Shown here one piece after another: positions 1-11,897 of a stretch of 64,000 bases of DNA; within the stretch, counting starts at the first letter, position 1; every line of letters starts with the position of its first letter. Made by a program: the position numbers and the translations under genes. The DNA lies in the NCBI GenBank assembly GCA_030068075.1, contig CM057829.1:84001132-84065131 (forward strand), written 5' to 3'. This DNA comes from Paguma larvata (taxonomy: Eukaryota; Chordata; Mammalia; Carnivora; Viverridae). The notes under the pieces were generated by a model. The model was not told where the DNA came from. It did not search any database and saw only the letters and a program-made list of their open reading frames with translations.

Positions 1-712
1 ATTCCATCTTTTTTGTGTACAATGCTTTTGAAAATATTTCAATGTATATATCTTTAGTGGTTGATTCGTGAGCATAATTATATACATAACTTATCACGAT
101 CAACTGTTACTGACATTATATCACTTTAAATGAAGGATGGAAGACTTAGACCTATTTAGGCCTCTGTTTCTCCCCATTTTCAAAATGTAATTGTCACAGT
201 TACTATCTCTGTGAACAAAGAGCACCACACCACATATTTTTTTCTTTAACTCTCTAATCTGATTTTTAAAACAAATGAGGAGAAAAAAAATCTATATATA
301 CTTACCCCATGTTTACCAGTGATATTTATTTTTTTCACTCTGAAATTTCAAACTGTTCTTATCACTTTCTTTCTATTTGAAGCATCTGCTTTTAGTCATT
401 CTTTAAGGGTAGGTTGCTAGCAACAAATACTCTCAGTGTTCCTTTGTCTGAGGATGTCTTTATTTCCCCTTTATTCCTGAAAGAGAGATTTTCTAGATAT
501 AGAATTTGGATTTGACAGATGTTTTCTTTCAACACTTAAAAAATATCGTGTCCCTTGCTTCTGGTTTTCATAATTTCAGTGGGAAATCCACTTTCATTTG
601 AGTTGGTGTTCCCCCTAAAGATAATGCACCATTTTCCTCTGACTGCCTTCCAGTATTTTCCTTTGTCTTTCATTTTCAAAACTGCAATTATCATGAGTCA
701 TGGAGCAGATTT

Positions 713-927
713 ATTTATTTTTTCCTTAAGTTTACTTATTTTGAGAGAGTGAAAGAAAGTGGAGCAGGGGGAGGGGCAGAGAGAGAAAGGAGAGAGAGGA
801 TCCCAAGCAAGCTCTGTGCTGTCAGTGCAGAGCCTGATGCAGGGCTCAATCCCATGAACCATGAGATCATGAACTGAGCCAAAATCAAGAGTCAGATGCT
901 CAGCTGACTGAGCCACCCAGGTGCTAC
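713..927 (-). mobile_element. CAN-SINE (tRNA-Lys-derived), minus
   Basis: The reverse-complement SINE has an AT-rich tail at its left, then a GA-rich segment, 'gatcatgaactgagcc' and the head complement 'gagccacccaggtgc' at its right. An imperfect 12-bp target-site duplication flanks it (701-712 tggagcagattt, 928-939 tggagtggattt). It sits inside the antisense LINE-1, so it inserted later. Confidence 0.92.
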
Positions 928-1155
928 TGGAGTGGATTTTTTTAGGTTTATCTTACATAGGCTTCACTCAGCTTTTTGAATCTGGACACTTAGGGTTTTC
1001 AGCAAATCTAGAAAATTTTTAATGATTATTTATATGAATCCTTTTTCAGGTCCATATTTTTTCTCCTTTCCCTTGAGTTTCTAATATTATAGATGTTTGA
1101 TTTCTGTTCTGTCTCAGATGTTCCTGAGACTATGTTTAGAGTTTTATTTGTTTGT

Positions 1156-1157
<2 letters not shown>

Positions 1158-1194
<37 letters not shown>

Positions 1195-1225
1195 CTTCTT
1201 CTTCTTCTTCTTTTTTTTTTTTTTT
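1158..1225. repeat. Compound microsatellite (GCT)12-(TTC)n-T15
   Basis: Twelve GCT units (1158-1193) run directly into TTC units (1194-1210) and then 15 T (1211-1225). The GCT block looks uninterrupted. It creates an apparent poly-leucine frame on the plus strand that I do not regard as a gene. It lies in decayed LINE-1 sequence. Confidence 0.95.
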
Positions 1226-1331
1226 GTCAATCTAGATTCTATAGTTTAGATTGGGTAATTTCTATTGATCTCTCCTGAATTTACTGATTCTATCTCCTAT
1301 TCTCACTCTACCATTGAATCCATCTGGCATG

Positions 1332-1460
1332 TTTTTTTTTTGTTGTTGTTGTTGTTTTGGTTACTTTATTTTATAGTTCTAGAATTTACATTCGGGTCTT
1401 TTTTATAACATTTTTTTTCCTCTGGTAATGTTTCTTTTCTTTCTTTCTTTCTTTCTTTTA
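1332..1460. repeat. Simple repeats: T-run, (GTT)n and (TTTC)n
   Basis: A T-run leads into about five TGT/GTT units at 1341-1357. A TTTC repeat of about six units, with one imperfection, lies at 1431-1460. Both are in the LINE-1-derived background. Confidence 0.85.
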
Positions 1461-2420
1461 AATTCACTTGTTTCAAGAGAAATTGCAGTGAACTATGGAA
1501 GCATTTTTATGATGGCTTCTTTGAGATCTTTGTCAAATAATTCCAGTACCTAGTTTACCTCTGTGTTGCCACTAGTGCCATTAGTTGATTGTCTTTTTCA
1601 TTCAAGTTGTGATTTTCCTGGTCTCTGGAGTAATGAATGAGATTTGACTGCATCCTGGACAGTTTAGATCTTATGTTATGAGACTCTTGATTATATTTAA
1701 ATCTTCTCCTATAGCAGACAATACGTGGGATCTGGCCTATTTTTGTGGGCTGTAATCCCAATGACAATTTCATTTGCTGAGCCGTCACAATATTTTCTGG
1801 TCTAATTTGTTCTCCTGGTTCAGCTTGAGTTCTCCTGATGGCTGTTTCCCTGTTGGTGCTGCTAGCAGAAGTGGAAAGTTCTTCTCTGGGCTCCCAGGTC
1901 TCTTAGATGGGGGACACTGAACCCTGAGGATGGAAAGTATCTTACCCAGTGTCATTCAACTTCCTTTTAGATCTCTGGTGGCAGCATAGAAGGAAGGAAG
2001 TACCTACTGGATTGACTTCTCCCACTGGAAGGTAGGCTAGTTGTATTTCTACTGTTGGAGTAGATGGCCAGTGTGGCTCTGTACCACTGGGTAAAATGTG
2101 AAAGACACTAGGTCTGTTGGTACTGCCCGTGCAAGTGGAAGGACCCACTGGTTGCCAGTGAATGTGGGACAGAGCCCGACATGCACAATGAACCACTGCT
2201 GCTGTGTGCCCTGGGACTGGGTGTGAACTGATGCATATATATTCTCTGTTGCTGCTGTTGCTTCAGCAGATGAACCCCACAGGCACATCTGGCACAGATG
2301 TGAGATCAACAACAGATGTGAGATCTGACTGCTATAGCCACTAGGTATGAGTCTTTCTGTTAGTTCCCTACTGACCCTTCCCTTTTCCGGTTCTTGACCA
2401 TAGAGACCAGGCTTGTTTTA

Positions 2421-2633
2421 TATTAATGCTTATTTATTTTAAGAGAGAGAGAGACATATGCGAGCCAGGGAGGGGTCAAGAGACAGGGAGAGAGGGAGAC
2501 ACCGAATCTGAAGCAAGCTTCAGGCTCTGAGCTATCAGCACATAGCCTGACTCGGGGCTTGAACTCACGAACTATGAGATCATGACCTGAGGCGAAGTCG
2601 GACACTTAACCGACTGAGCCACCTAGGCTCCCC
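2421..2633 (-). mobile_element. CAN-SINE, minus, with 17-bp target-site duplication
   Basis: Tail 'ttatttatttt' is followed by a GA run, 'gatcatgacctga' and 'gactgagccacc'. The flanks are 17-bp direct repeats with one mismatch: 2404-2420 agaccaggcttgtttta and 2634-2650 agaccaggtttgtttta. This fixes both ends of the insertion. Confidence 0.95.
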
Positions 2634-2669
2634 AGACCAGGTTTGTTTTAATGTTTTGTTTGGTAAGAT

Positions 2670-2731
2670 TTCTCTCTCTCTCTCTCTGTCTCTCTCTCTC
2701 TCCCTCTCATGTGTGTGTGTCTGTGTATGTG
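2670..2731. repeat. Compound (TC)n-(GT)n microsatellite
   Basis: TC dinucleotides at 2670-2708, with single substitutions, are followed by GT dinucleotides at 2710-2731. The tract produces overlapping Ser/Leu- and Cys/Val-rich frames that are artefacts of the repeat. Confidence 0.9.
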
Positions 2732-2964
2732 TTTTGTTCTGTTTTTCTTTTCCTTATTTCTGTTTTGTTTCGTTTTCTATGCCTGTTGGCAGTTTGGGTG
2801 GGTGGTCTTTCTATCATTCATCTAGGATATATGGAAGATAACAAAGAAAAGCTAGAGAACTGTCTGGATATTGTTCAAGTCCTGATGTCCTGTAGCTATT
2901 CCATAGGCTTCTTTCCACTTTACAGAGTCTTTTCATGTTTGTGGAATTATTTCCATGATATTCG

Positions 2965-4037
2965 TTCATATTTATAGGAGATAATAGAGAAAAGCAAATC
3001 TAAGCCAACTTGTCTCAATAACAGATATCATAAGATTGTTTTTGACATTTAAAAAATATTGTTGCATGCTCATTCTTTTGGTGAACAATTATGAACAAGA
3101 CAGTGTCTGTCCTTGTTAGGATCAAATGATATGATAATGTAATAGCAACTATTAAGGTGAAAAACAAGTCAACTGAGACTATTTTTATCATTACTAAATT
3201 AAACAAAGGTATTCATTTTTTGTAAAATAAAACAGTAAATTCTAGTATCCATCAATCTTCATTGTAGGTATATTCATTAATTAATGTGGACCTTACATCA
3301 TCTAGATTTTGTGATTTTTACTTTGATTTATATAATTAATATCTCCATGTATCTGTGGCAAAATTAAAAATATATTGGAGCTGCTTTCTGATATGGCATG
3401 TGATAGAGAACTGGTTTCAAATAAGTGTTTTTATCAGATATTTTTAAGTATTTATCATTTAGCTTTCAGAATATACTGGTTCTTTAAATGAGTTTACTTG
3501 GCTTGCTTGTTTGTTGACATTCTCTACAACTTGAGCCATTTCCTACACAAGGGATTGCATTTTTTGGTACATTTTATATTTTCACTATATGTTCCTTGCT
3601 TGTGGAAGGTAATTTATCCTTGAAGATATGATCTGTCAAATTCCAGGTTCTATTTAAGACAAAATTTGATTTCTCGATTGATTTTGTTTTAATATGTTTC
3701 CTTGATTAAATTTTCTATGTGGTATTTTATTTTATTCTAATATTCTGGTCAAAATGGTTTATATGTCCTGATACGATCATCTTTGACAATTTTATCTTCA
3801 TTTTAGTTATATTAAAAACTAAAAATTTTACATTCAGTTGGGAATTCTGAGTAAAAATCCATCTGGATGCAAGTATGCATATATCCCTGAGATTGAGTTA
3901 CCTAGAGAGCAGGGACTGACATAGTGACATTTAATGCTTTCAGATACTTTTAGTTATGTTTTACACCTAACTAATAATCTTCAGTGTCAATATAAGATCA
4001 TCATCCCCAAATTACCAACTTGGCAACCTGGTTGAAT
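2965..4037. other. Unique AT-rich sequence, nothing recognised
   Basis: I see no SINE, no convincing LINE phrase and no protein-like frame here. Short frames are isolated and AT-driven. Confidence 0.6.
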
Positions 4038-4049
4038 AGATCTATGTTT

Positions 4050-4264
4050 GTTTTTTTTTTAAATGTTTATATATTTTTGAGACAGAGAGAGACAGAGCAT
4101 GAGTGGGGGAGGAGCAGAGAGAGAGGGAGACCCAGAATCTGAAGCAGGCTCCAGGCTCTGAGCCGTCAGCACAGAGCCCGACGTGGGGCTCGAACTCACA
4201 GACTGTGAGATCATGACCTGAGCCGAAGTCGGACGATCAACCGACTGAGCTACCCAGGCGCCCC
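4050..4264 (-). mobile_element. CAN-SINE, minus, with 12-bp target-site duplication
   Basis: Canonical reverse SINE: T-rich tail, GA-rich segment, 'gagatcatgacctgagccg' and 'gagctacccaggcgcccc'. A perfect 12-bp duplication (agatctatgttt) lies at 4038-4049 and 4265-4276. Confidence 0.96.
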
Positions 4265-4276
4265 AGATCTATGTTT

Positions 4277-5495
4277 TAAATAGATCTATATTACAAACAC
4301 TTCATATAAATTTTAGACTGTTATAATAAAAAGACCCCAAAAATCCATATCTTTGATTAGAGAGATAACTTCTCTCTCATGTAACAATCCACCCTACCGC
4401 GACCCGATTACCTTCCTATGACATTGTTCTTGGCTTCATGGCCAATGCTGAATTACTGTTACATCCACTTCCAGCTTGTGAGTAGGGGAAAAGAGAGGCA
4501 GAAAGCCCAGAACAAGTAATTTTCTTAAGAGTTTCATCACTTCCTTTCATATTATTTTGGTAATAACTTAATTGTGTGACCACATCTAGCCACAAGGCTG
4601 CCTGGAGAATATCGTGTCTAGCTAGGTATTTACATGCTAAGGAAAAAGTGAGAGAACATAATTGGGGTACAACTTGCAACTTTCCACAATTTCCAATATT
4701 TTACTCTAGATTTCTCTTCAATAAACTGAAAATTTTGATATCCCATCTCAATAAACAGAAGTTAAAAGGAGACTTTAGGCACGACTCTTTTACTGTGAAG
4801 CTGAACAAATACTAAACTCCAGTTCTTCCATACTTGATTCTTATCTGTAAGGTCGAAGTTTAGGGAATCTCTAAAAAATATTTTTATGGGTGGTAAATAA
4901 ATATATGAATACTATAATATAGTTACTCTCTGCACTATATCTTAAAAGCATTAGAATCCAAGGAAAGCATAAATGTCCTTTAGTAAGACTGTGAAGGCCT
5001 TTTTGACTTTCAGTGAGTTTCTATAAATTTTTATTCTCCTTTCAATGAAAGTTGGGATGATTCTAATTGCAGAGTTATGTGACGAACCATTAATCAGACA
5101 ACCAGTAAAACATAATAAGAGGCCTTGGACCTCAGGAAAGCCCCCAGGCCTCTATAAACATGTGCAGAAGCATTTGGCTATCCTAACTGCCACCAACCAA
5201 ATGCTTACTTTGCTACAATTGGAAACCAATTTGGAAACTCACATACAAATATGAAAGCCAAATTTTCTGCGGAAACAAATGTTTTCAACTGAAACAAATG
5301 CTTGGGTTGCTCACATGTGCCCAAACCAAATATTTTCTTGTAACAATAAATTTGCTTCCAAGCCATCCATACTCTGCCTCATTTATTAACTAAACAAGAC
5401 TTGATACTATCCTACACTTCTATTCTGCTTCATTCTGGGAAAAAAAAAGTGAAATACCTTCTCACTATGAAATTCTATACTTTGTTCTGGAAACA
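4277..5495. other. Unique sequence, no gene recognised
   Basis: There are short frames on both strands (for example 69 codons at 5045-5254, plus), but none resembles a known protein and none has splice or promoter context. A 10-bp perfect inverted repeat with a 19-nt spacer lies at 5168-5206 (aagcatttgg / ccaaatgctt). Confidence 0.55.
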
Positions 5496-5499
5496 ATAC

Positions 5500-6020
5500 T
5501 TAAGGAACAGTGCCTTCATGCACACTATGCCCTCTGCCTGGAATGTTTAGCATAATATCTATTATTTATTCAGTTTCCATCTCAGTCATAACTTTTTCAA
5601 GGAAACCTTCACTGTCTAAGGTAAATCTCACCAACATTGTACATTTATTCTTGTGATTTTTGTTTAACGTATATTTCTCCCACTGCAAAGTAAGTGAAAT
5701 AGGGCAGCTACTGTGAATCATGTATAAGAAACCAGCAATAGTTTTTGGCTAAATAGATAGAGCGATAGTGTACAACTCATAGAACTGATTTGAAAGTTAG
5801 ATAAGTTATGGCATATAAAACACTTAGCGTCCAGTGCATGGAAAGCAATTATTTTTCCTTCCAATAATAATATAATTAGAAGGAATAATATAATTCCTTA
5901 CATTAAAGTGAAAACTCAATGAAGTTGAGAGTTTTTCCACACTAATATATTTATATTAAAACTTGGAAGAGTGTCTGGGATATAACACATTTTCAATAAA
6001 TAAACAATAAGCAAATGAAA
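5500..6020 (+). mobile_element. Ancient L2 3'-end fragments with MIR-like patch
   Basis: 5500-5750 carries L2-type phrases ('ccctctgcctggaatgttta', 'ttcaaggaaaccttcactg'). 5915-6020 ends in an L2-like tail ('tctgggatataacacatttt', 'caataaataaac'). Between them, about 5795-5860 resembles a MIR 3' end ('aaaacacttagcgtccagtg'). All pieces are old and diverged. Confidence 0.5.
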
Positions 6021-6114
6021 AAAAAGAATGGAATTCAAAGAATGCAAGTATATCTTAACTTTAGAGAAAAATATCTCAACTTTATTAGTAGGCCAGGAGA
6101 ATGACTAAATAATG

Positions 6115-6132
6115 TATATATATATATATATA
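6115..6132. repeat. (TA)n microsatellite
   Basis: Alternating TA dinucleotides, about nine units. Confidence 0.9.
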
Positions 6133-6538
6133 ATATTCCTTTTTCTTTGAACTGTGTTGATTGATATAATAACCCTAGAAGGAGTGTGAAAATGAAGGTA
6201 AGTAGGTGAAGCTTAAGTCTGTTTGTACCAGATTTCAGTTTGGAAGCACCGTATGCACTTCTCGAAATTTTGGGACCATTTGATGAGGGTCACTCTTGAA
6301 TCTATTGTATTTCCATATAGCTTAATTGAGATTGACTTACTTTGTGAAATATCTGGATTGAAAATGAAGTGACTAGAATCAGTTATGAAAATCTCTAAGC
6401 TTGAAAAAGATAACTAGTACATACACATAAAAATGCTTGAAACAGCTTTTGGTGTAAAGTAAAACATGGTAATTAAAAACACAGTGAATCATAGCAGTGA
6501 GTGTCACCAGTAGAAAAGATATTAAGACAAAAAAACCA

Positions 6539-6720
6539 GGGGCACCTGGGTGGCTCAGTTGGTTGAGCATCTGACTTCAGCTCAGGTCCTGATTTCATGG
6601 TTTGTGAGTTCAAGCCCCACATCAGGCTTGCTCCTATCAGTATAGAGCCTGCTTTGGATCCTCTGTCCACCTCTCTCTACCCCTCCCCTGCTTCTTCTCT
6701 CTCAAAAATAAATAAAAAAG
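6539..6720 (+). mobile_element. CAN-SINE, plus
   Basis: The head ggggcacctgggtggctcag is followed by 'gagttcaagccccacat', a pyrimidine-rich segment and the tail 'aaaaataaataaaa'. The tail merges into a long A-rich tract extending to about 6830. I could not fix a target-site duplication because the flanks are A-rich. Confidence 0.93.
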
Positions 6721-7357
6721 AAAAAAGGAGAGAGATGTAAGTTGAACTTCTATGGCACCTTTAAAAAAAAGACAAAACAAAACAAAAAAAGAGAAAAATG
6801 AAAAGGTAGAAGAGACAGAAAAAAAGAGAAAACTATATCATTGAAAATTCTGCAAAAAGGATGTTTTTCCAATGTACTCTGGAATAGCATGAAACATTGG
6901 ATATTAAGGTTTCTTTATGGAATTTCTTGTGCTTCTGAGATATGGTGTAATTTTGTCCTGTCATGTTAGTAGTGAAATGGTGATGACCTGGAAAGGAAAG
7001 CCTAGTATTGTAGTTGTATGTAAAGTTGATTTCTCAGTGATACTGAGATCAATTTTTGATAGCTTCTTTCAAAACTGAGGCAAGAGTAATGTATACACTC
7101 CCCTAGTTACTACTGAAGAAAGGAAAGGCCCATGCTGAGTCTTCCTTTACATGAGGCCAAACACAGAAAAAGTTAGCTATGCTCCCCTGCACCAATGTGT
7201 TGATGCAATTGTATGTTTTAAGCCATTGTGTTTGTTGTTTTAAAAATGTCTGTGAGACTTGCTATGAGCACCAGGTGTTGTATGAATGTGTTGAATCCAA
7301 TATTCTACACCTGAAACTATTATTACATTACATTGTATGTGAACTAACTGGAATTTA

Positions 7358-7579
7358 TTTATTTATTTATTTTTTTAACGTTTTATTTATTCTTGAGAGA
7401 CATAGATACAGAGCGTGAGCAGGGAGGGGCAGAGAGAGAGGGAGATACAGAATCTGAAGCAGGCTCCAGGCTCTGAGCATTCAGCACAGAGCCCGACGCG
7501 GGGCTCGAACTCACAGACCGTGAGATCATGACCTGAGCCAAAGTCGGACGCCTAACCGACTGAGCCACCCAGGCGCCCC
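7358..7579 (-). mobile_element. CAN-SINE, minus, with 14-bp target-site duplication
   Basis: This is a well-preserved young copy that retains CpGs ('gcccgacgcggggctcgaac', 'ccacccaggcgcccc'). The perfect duplication ctaactggaattta is present at 7344-7357 and 7580-7593. Apparent frames of about 80 codons inside it are SINE sequence, not genes. Confidence 0.97.
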
Positions 7580-7599
7580 CTAACTGGAATTTAAAGACA

Positions 7600-8955
7600 G
7601 GCTTAAAAAAATAGTTGTGAGATATTTGTTTGATTTTCAAATATGTGATTAGAAGCTCCAGTCAAAAATTTAAGCCTGTTTGAACAGACAGCTCTCAATT
7701 TAGTGTTTTAGGTGTCAAGGAATATAGGGTTTTTAGTTTTGTTTTTCTCTAAAGTGTTCTACATACTTGTATTTTTCTCTCTTACTTTCCATAATGAAGA
7801 TGCCTGTATGCTTCATGTTAGTATTCAATGTATTTTCAATGCAGCTTCTTGATATTTGTCTCTTCAAGAACTATTAAAAAAGCAATATATATACATACAT
7901 ATATGTATATATATATATGTACACACATTTCTATGGGAAGTTTTTTTAACATGATTTCTATAAATGACTTACATTTTTTTCATATCCTAATTATTCAATA
8001 TTGAAGACTAAAGTTGTTTTGTCAATATCATCTATGTAGGGAAACATTTTCAAAAATTCAGATTTCAATTTTTCAGTGATAAAAGCTAGAGTCACAGGAT
8101 TTTACATATTGTTTTAATTTTTAAGACTATTATTTACAGCTAGATTCATTTAGAAAAGAATGTGCAAGAGCTTATATATGCATACATGCAATGTGGAATA
8201 AAAGTAAAATATACCCATTTCAGGAAATAAAAGCAAAATAAATGCTGGAGAGTAATGTGAAATAGAGGGGAAATATACAAAATCCGTACAATAAATCCTT
8301 ATTTGGTGAAAAAAAGGTGGGCCATGCAATGGCTCTATGAGGTCTCAAAACCAGAAAAAATAAAGAAAAGATTCACAGCTAAGTTACATGTTGTTCAAAG
8401 AGGTCCTTAGGTCCACACTATCAATTTAGGAGATGTTTATATAGGAAACAATTTTTTTTTTAACTAAGTGCTAAGAGAAATCTCTTTCATTGGTCCTGAT
8501 GAGAGAATACTATGTGATGTAGTGGATGTTGCATTCAAGAATATCTCAACCAGGAATACCTTGAATATTTCATGAGAGATTCATCTTATCATGTATCGGT
8601 GAAGTCCAGTGTCACAGTTTCAGTTCATGTGTCAGAAAAGGAAGCCTAGACTGTATTCAAAATGTTACCCAAGTACTGAATGTACTTAAAATGTTGTCAA
8701 GTACAAATGATCTGGTCTGACTACAGTTGCAACAACCTGATTAAAAAGTTTTTAGTAAAAGATAATTTTATGACTATTTGGTATTTTTTTCTGAGGCATA
8801 AAAACATTCTTTAAATATTAATGATGTACGATGATATTTATATTCCTATATAAACACACATATATACACATCTGTCTTGTATATTTAATCACATAGTCTA
8901 ATAATACTATGAATACCTATTACCAGACATGCTGCATGAGGAATAAAACATTTCC
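7600..8955. other. Unique AT-rich sequence with TA/CA-type simple repeat
   Basis: A compound (TA)/(CATA)/(TACA) tract lies at about 7886-7927. Otherwise no repeat family or coding signal is recognised. Confidence 0.6.
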
Positions 8956-8959
8956 ACTA

Positions 8960-10540
8960 TTTTGAAATCCCTTTCAAGACTCTTTTCCATCCATCCTCTT
9001 TTCTTTAGTGAGGTAATTTATTTTCTGAATTTCGTGTTTATTGTTTCTTTACTTGTATTTATTATTGTACTAAAAATATTTTTACTCTTAATAATATATT
9101 ATTTAATTTTTCATAGTTTGTAAGTTTATATACATTGAATCAACTCTATACATTTATCTGCAGTTTGGTTTTTCTGACTTCCATTTCATTCCTGAGATTC
9201 AACTATTTATTTTTGATAGCTATCATTAATTCATTTATACTGATGTATAGAATTTCTTTACATATCATTGTTTGTTTATAAATGCACCATTCATGGACAA
9301 TTGATATGTTTTCTATTTTTAGCTAAGATAAGTAGTGCTTCCACGAACATTATGATACGTGTCTCCAGGTACACATCTTTTTCTATAGTGAATACCAAGA
9401 AAAGTATTTGGTGGGTCATTGATAAACGCCCATCTCAGCTTTAGCAGATCATGGCGTTTCCCCGCCACCCAATTGCTCTACTAACCTAAAGTCACAACAC
9501 TAACAACATTCCAGATTTTCCATAGCTTCATCTTTACTTCCTTTTGTCATGTCTCTTTTATTTCTGTAAATCTCCTGAGTGTCAAATTGTATTTCATTGG
9601 TTTAAAATAATATTTCCTTGGTTTCTAACTGTTCTAGAATCTCTGGATGTCTATAGGCTAATTTTCATATGCTTGTTCAGGACTTTTGACCATTTATCTT
9701 TTGAATAGTCATTTTTTCTTTTATTTCTTTTGTTCTTTTTGGTCAGCTGTAAGTTGCAAATATTCTTTCTGCTTCTACCTTGGCATTTTATTTTCTATTT
9801 GATATTTTGAAAAACTGAAATTTTAAATATTAGTGTTGTCAAATTAATCCGTATTTTACTTTTGCTATTGATTCCTAAGAAATTAATTTCTAGATGTCCC
9901 AAAGTATTCATCTGTATTGTCTTCTACAATTTTTATTGCTTTTTCTTTCATCTTAAAGTTTTTAATCCACCTGGAAATGATTTACTTATATCCCTAGACG
10001 TGAACAGGACCAATCACACCAACACCATTTTTTTAAGTTTGCCAATTCACACAGAACCAAAGCCAGCTCCATGATAAATCAAAGTCCATGGATTTGTGGA
10101 TTATTTTGGGGCTTCCTATTCTATTTCTTGATGTTTTCTTGGCTTACGTGCCATTGCCACTGTCTTGTTTACCATAATACTTTAATAATTTATGGTATCT
10201 CGTGACGCATTTCCCCTCTCCTTATTCTTCACAGGAATCTCTTAGACAATTTTGGCATTTTATTTCACATATAAACTTTAGAATCATCTTGACAAGATCC
10301 AGAAAATAAACTAAAATGTTTTAAAAGCTTGATGTAAAATGTATCGAATCTATAAATCCGTTTGGGGAGTATTGACATTTACATGTAATAGAATCTTCCC
10401 ATCTTTGAATCCGGTCCATGTCTCAATTTCTTTGTTTTAGTTTCTCCCAATGAAGCATTTAAATTTTCTTCGAAATAGCATGTTAGTATTCTTCTAGAAA
10501 CCTTATTTGTGATGTAACTATAAATGCCATCCTTTTAAAA
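8960..10540 (-). mobile_element. Ancient antisense LINE-1 3' region
   Basis: On the plus strand, 9150-9420 reads like reverse L1 3'UTR ('tactgatgtatagaatttct', 'cgaacattatgatacgtgtc'). 9850-10440 reads like reverse L1 ORF2 3' sequence ('caacaccatttttttaag', 'ataatactttaataatttat', 'tcttcccatctttgaat'). Order and strand are consistent with one old, 5'-truncated copy. It is too decayed to hold a frame. Confidence 0.62.
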
Positions 10541-10544
10541 TTAT

Positions 10545-11837
10545 GTTGTCTAACAGAATGTTTTTGTTGTTGCTGGCATATAGAAATGGAACTGAGCTTT
10601 ATATTAAGATTTTTAATACAAAAAATAGTAAAGTATTGCTAGAAATTATAGCTTATTTGTATATTTTTGTTATATTATGGAGATAATTATGCCACCTGTA
10701 AATAATTATACCTTCAACCTTATCCATATAAATGAAAGGGCAAAACAAACACTAATACCTTGTCTGTCACATTCAAAGCTCTTGACCTTGTTTCTACACC
10801 AAATCAATGTTATTTTTTAAATGACAGTATAAAACACACTCGTTTTTCTAAAATTCTATGTCCAAGGATAGATTTTTAAAAATCACAAAATTGAGCATGC
10901 TGGTAAATCAAATTGCATCTCTCGTTCTCAGTAAGACCTCCAACACTAACTTTAGTATAACTATATTCATCATGCTTTGTTTTACAATCTATTATTCATC
11001 TGAAGTATTTGTACAACAAATATTTTATATTTTATTTTCTTCTTTCTTTTAGTTTCGTTGAAAACTGCTAATTTTAATACAGTTTTAGGATTAGAAAAAT
11101 AATCACATCTTATCCTTCCATGGTGTTTTATATTTTGAGACTTTTAAATCCATTATGTCAATTGGTCATAAAAATTCTATGAATTGAGATGTTATTGCAT
11201 TACTTCATGGGTGAATAATTTGTTGAATTTAATTAAAAATAGGGGAAAAGGATGTTGGAAGCCTATATCATATTTATTCTATGTTAAACACATGCAGTAT
11301 CTTATCATGATTAAATTAGAACTGACTTTTTTGAAGGGTAAAGGTATTATTAGGAAAATACCAATAACAGGAAAAAAAGCATTTGTTCCTCATTAAGCCC
11401 CATCTCACTTTTTTATGATGGAATTCCAGAAATAGTAGATGTTTCTATAAAGCAAATATCCCTTTTCAATAAAGAAAGGCTATCCCGATCAATACTCAAT
11501 AGAACAAAAAAGCTAGAAAGCGGTATTTGTTGTTGATCTAATCCTTCAAAAATATATAAGTGAAACTACATTTAGCAATGCACATAGGAAATAAGCTCAG
11601 AAAAGGTAACAAGTATTAATTCATGCATCTAATCCTTGTGAAACATAGTAATATTTAGGGGGCCACAGACCAGAATTAGAATCCATGCAACTAAATGATT
11701 TTCAGGGAAACAAACCTAATTTCCTTAAGTTTAAAAATATATATTTAGTTTTGTATTCTTATTGAGCTAACTGCTATGGGTCTCTTTTTGTCTCTTCCGT
11801 GGTTATCCATCCAGAGCACACAATATTTCCTTTGCAG
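10545..11837. other. Unique AT-rich sequence, nothing recognised
   Basis: No SINE or clear LINE phrase is seen. Short frames (60-70 codons) are compatible with chance in AT-rich DNA. Confidence 0.55.
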
Positions 11838-11891
11838 TAGCATTTTGTGTGTGCTGCCGAAAATCAATACCCTTGAATGCTGCATGCGGTG
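11838..11891 (+). other. Candidate 54-nt internal exon
   Basis: The segment is preceded by an acceptor-like pyrimidine tract ending 'atttcctttgcag' and followed directly by the donor 'gtaagt' (92-97 of the 11.8 kb line). Its length is a multiple of three, and two of its three frames are open, one of them cysteine-rich. No neighbouring exon is identified and I do not recognise the peptide. The call rests on splice-site quality alone. Confidence 0.22.
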
Positions 11892-11897
11892 GTAAGT

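Larger units (their letters stand above)
380..2960 (-). mobile_element. Decayed antisense LINE-1 (old L1M-type)
   Basis: The plus strand carries phrases I recognise as reverse-strand mammalian L1, such as a pyrimidine-rich block with 'tctttatttccccttt', 'tagaatttggatttgacag' and 'cccttgcttctggttttc'. A further block around 1500-1700 covers 'ctttgagatctttgtcaaat'. The copy is heavily mutated, has no long frame, and is interrupted by SINEs at 713-927 and 2421-2633 and by several microsatellites. The stretch after 1800 is less certain; it may be upstream L1 sequence or a different old repeat. Both ends are approximate. Confidence 0.5.

Noticed and set aside
1093..1278. Poly-leucine plus-strand frame
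   Set aside because: Created entirely by the GCT/TTC/T microsatellite inside decayed LINE-1.
6539..6760. tRNA gene in SINE heads (all copies)
   Set aside because: The tRNA-like part is the ancestral tRNA-Lys relic of CAN-SINEs. It lacks a foldable cloverleaf with conserved arms and is followed by the CT tract and A tail.
7383..7640. 85-codon minus frame, and similar frames at 21556-21760, 25116-25371, 46646-46912, 51779-51961 and 58494-58733
   Set aside because: All lie within CAN-SINEs. The recurring peptide pattern (AQSV..PTSAQVMIS) is simply the translated SINE tRNA-like region.
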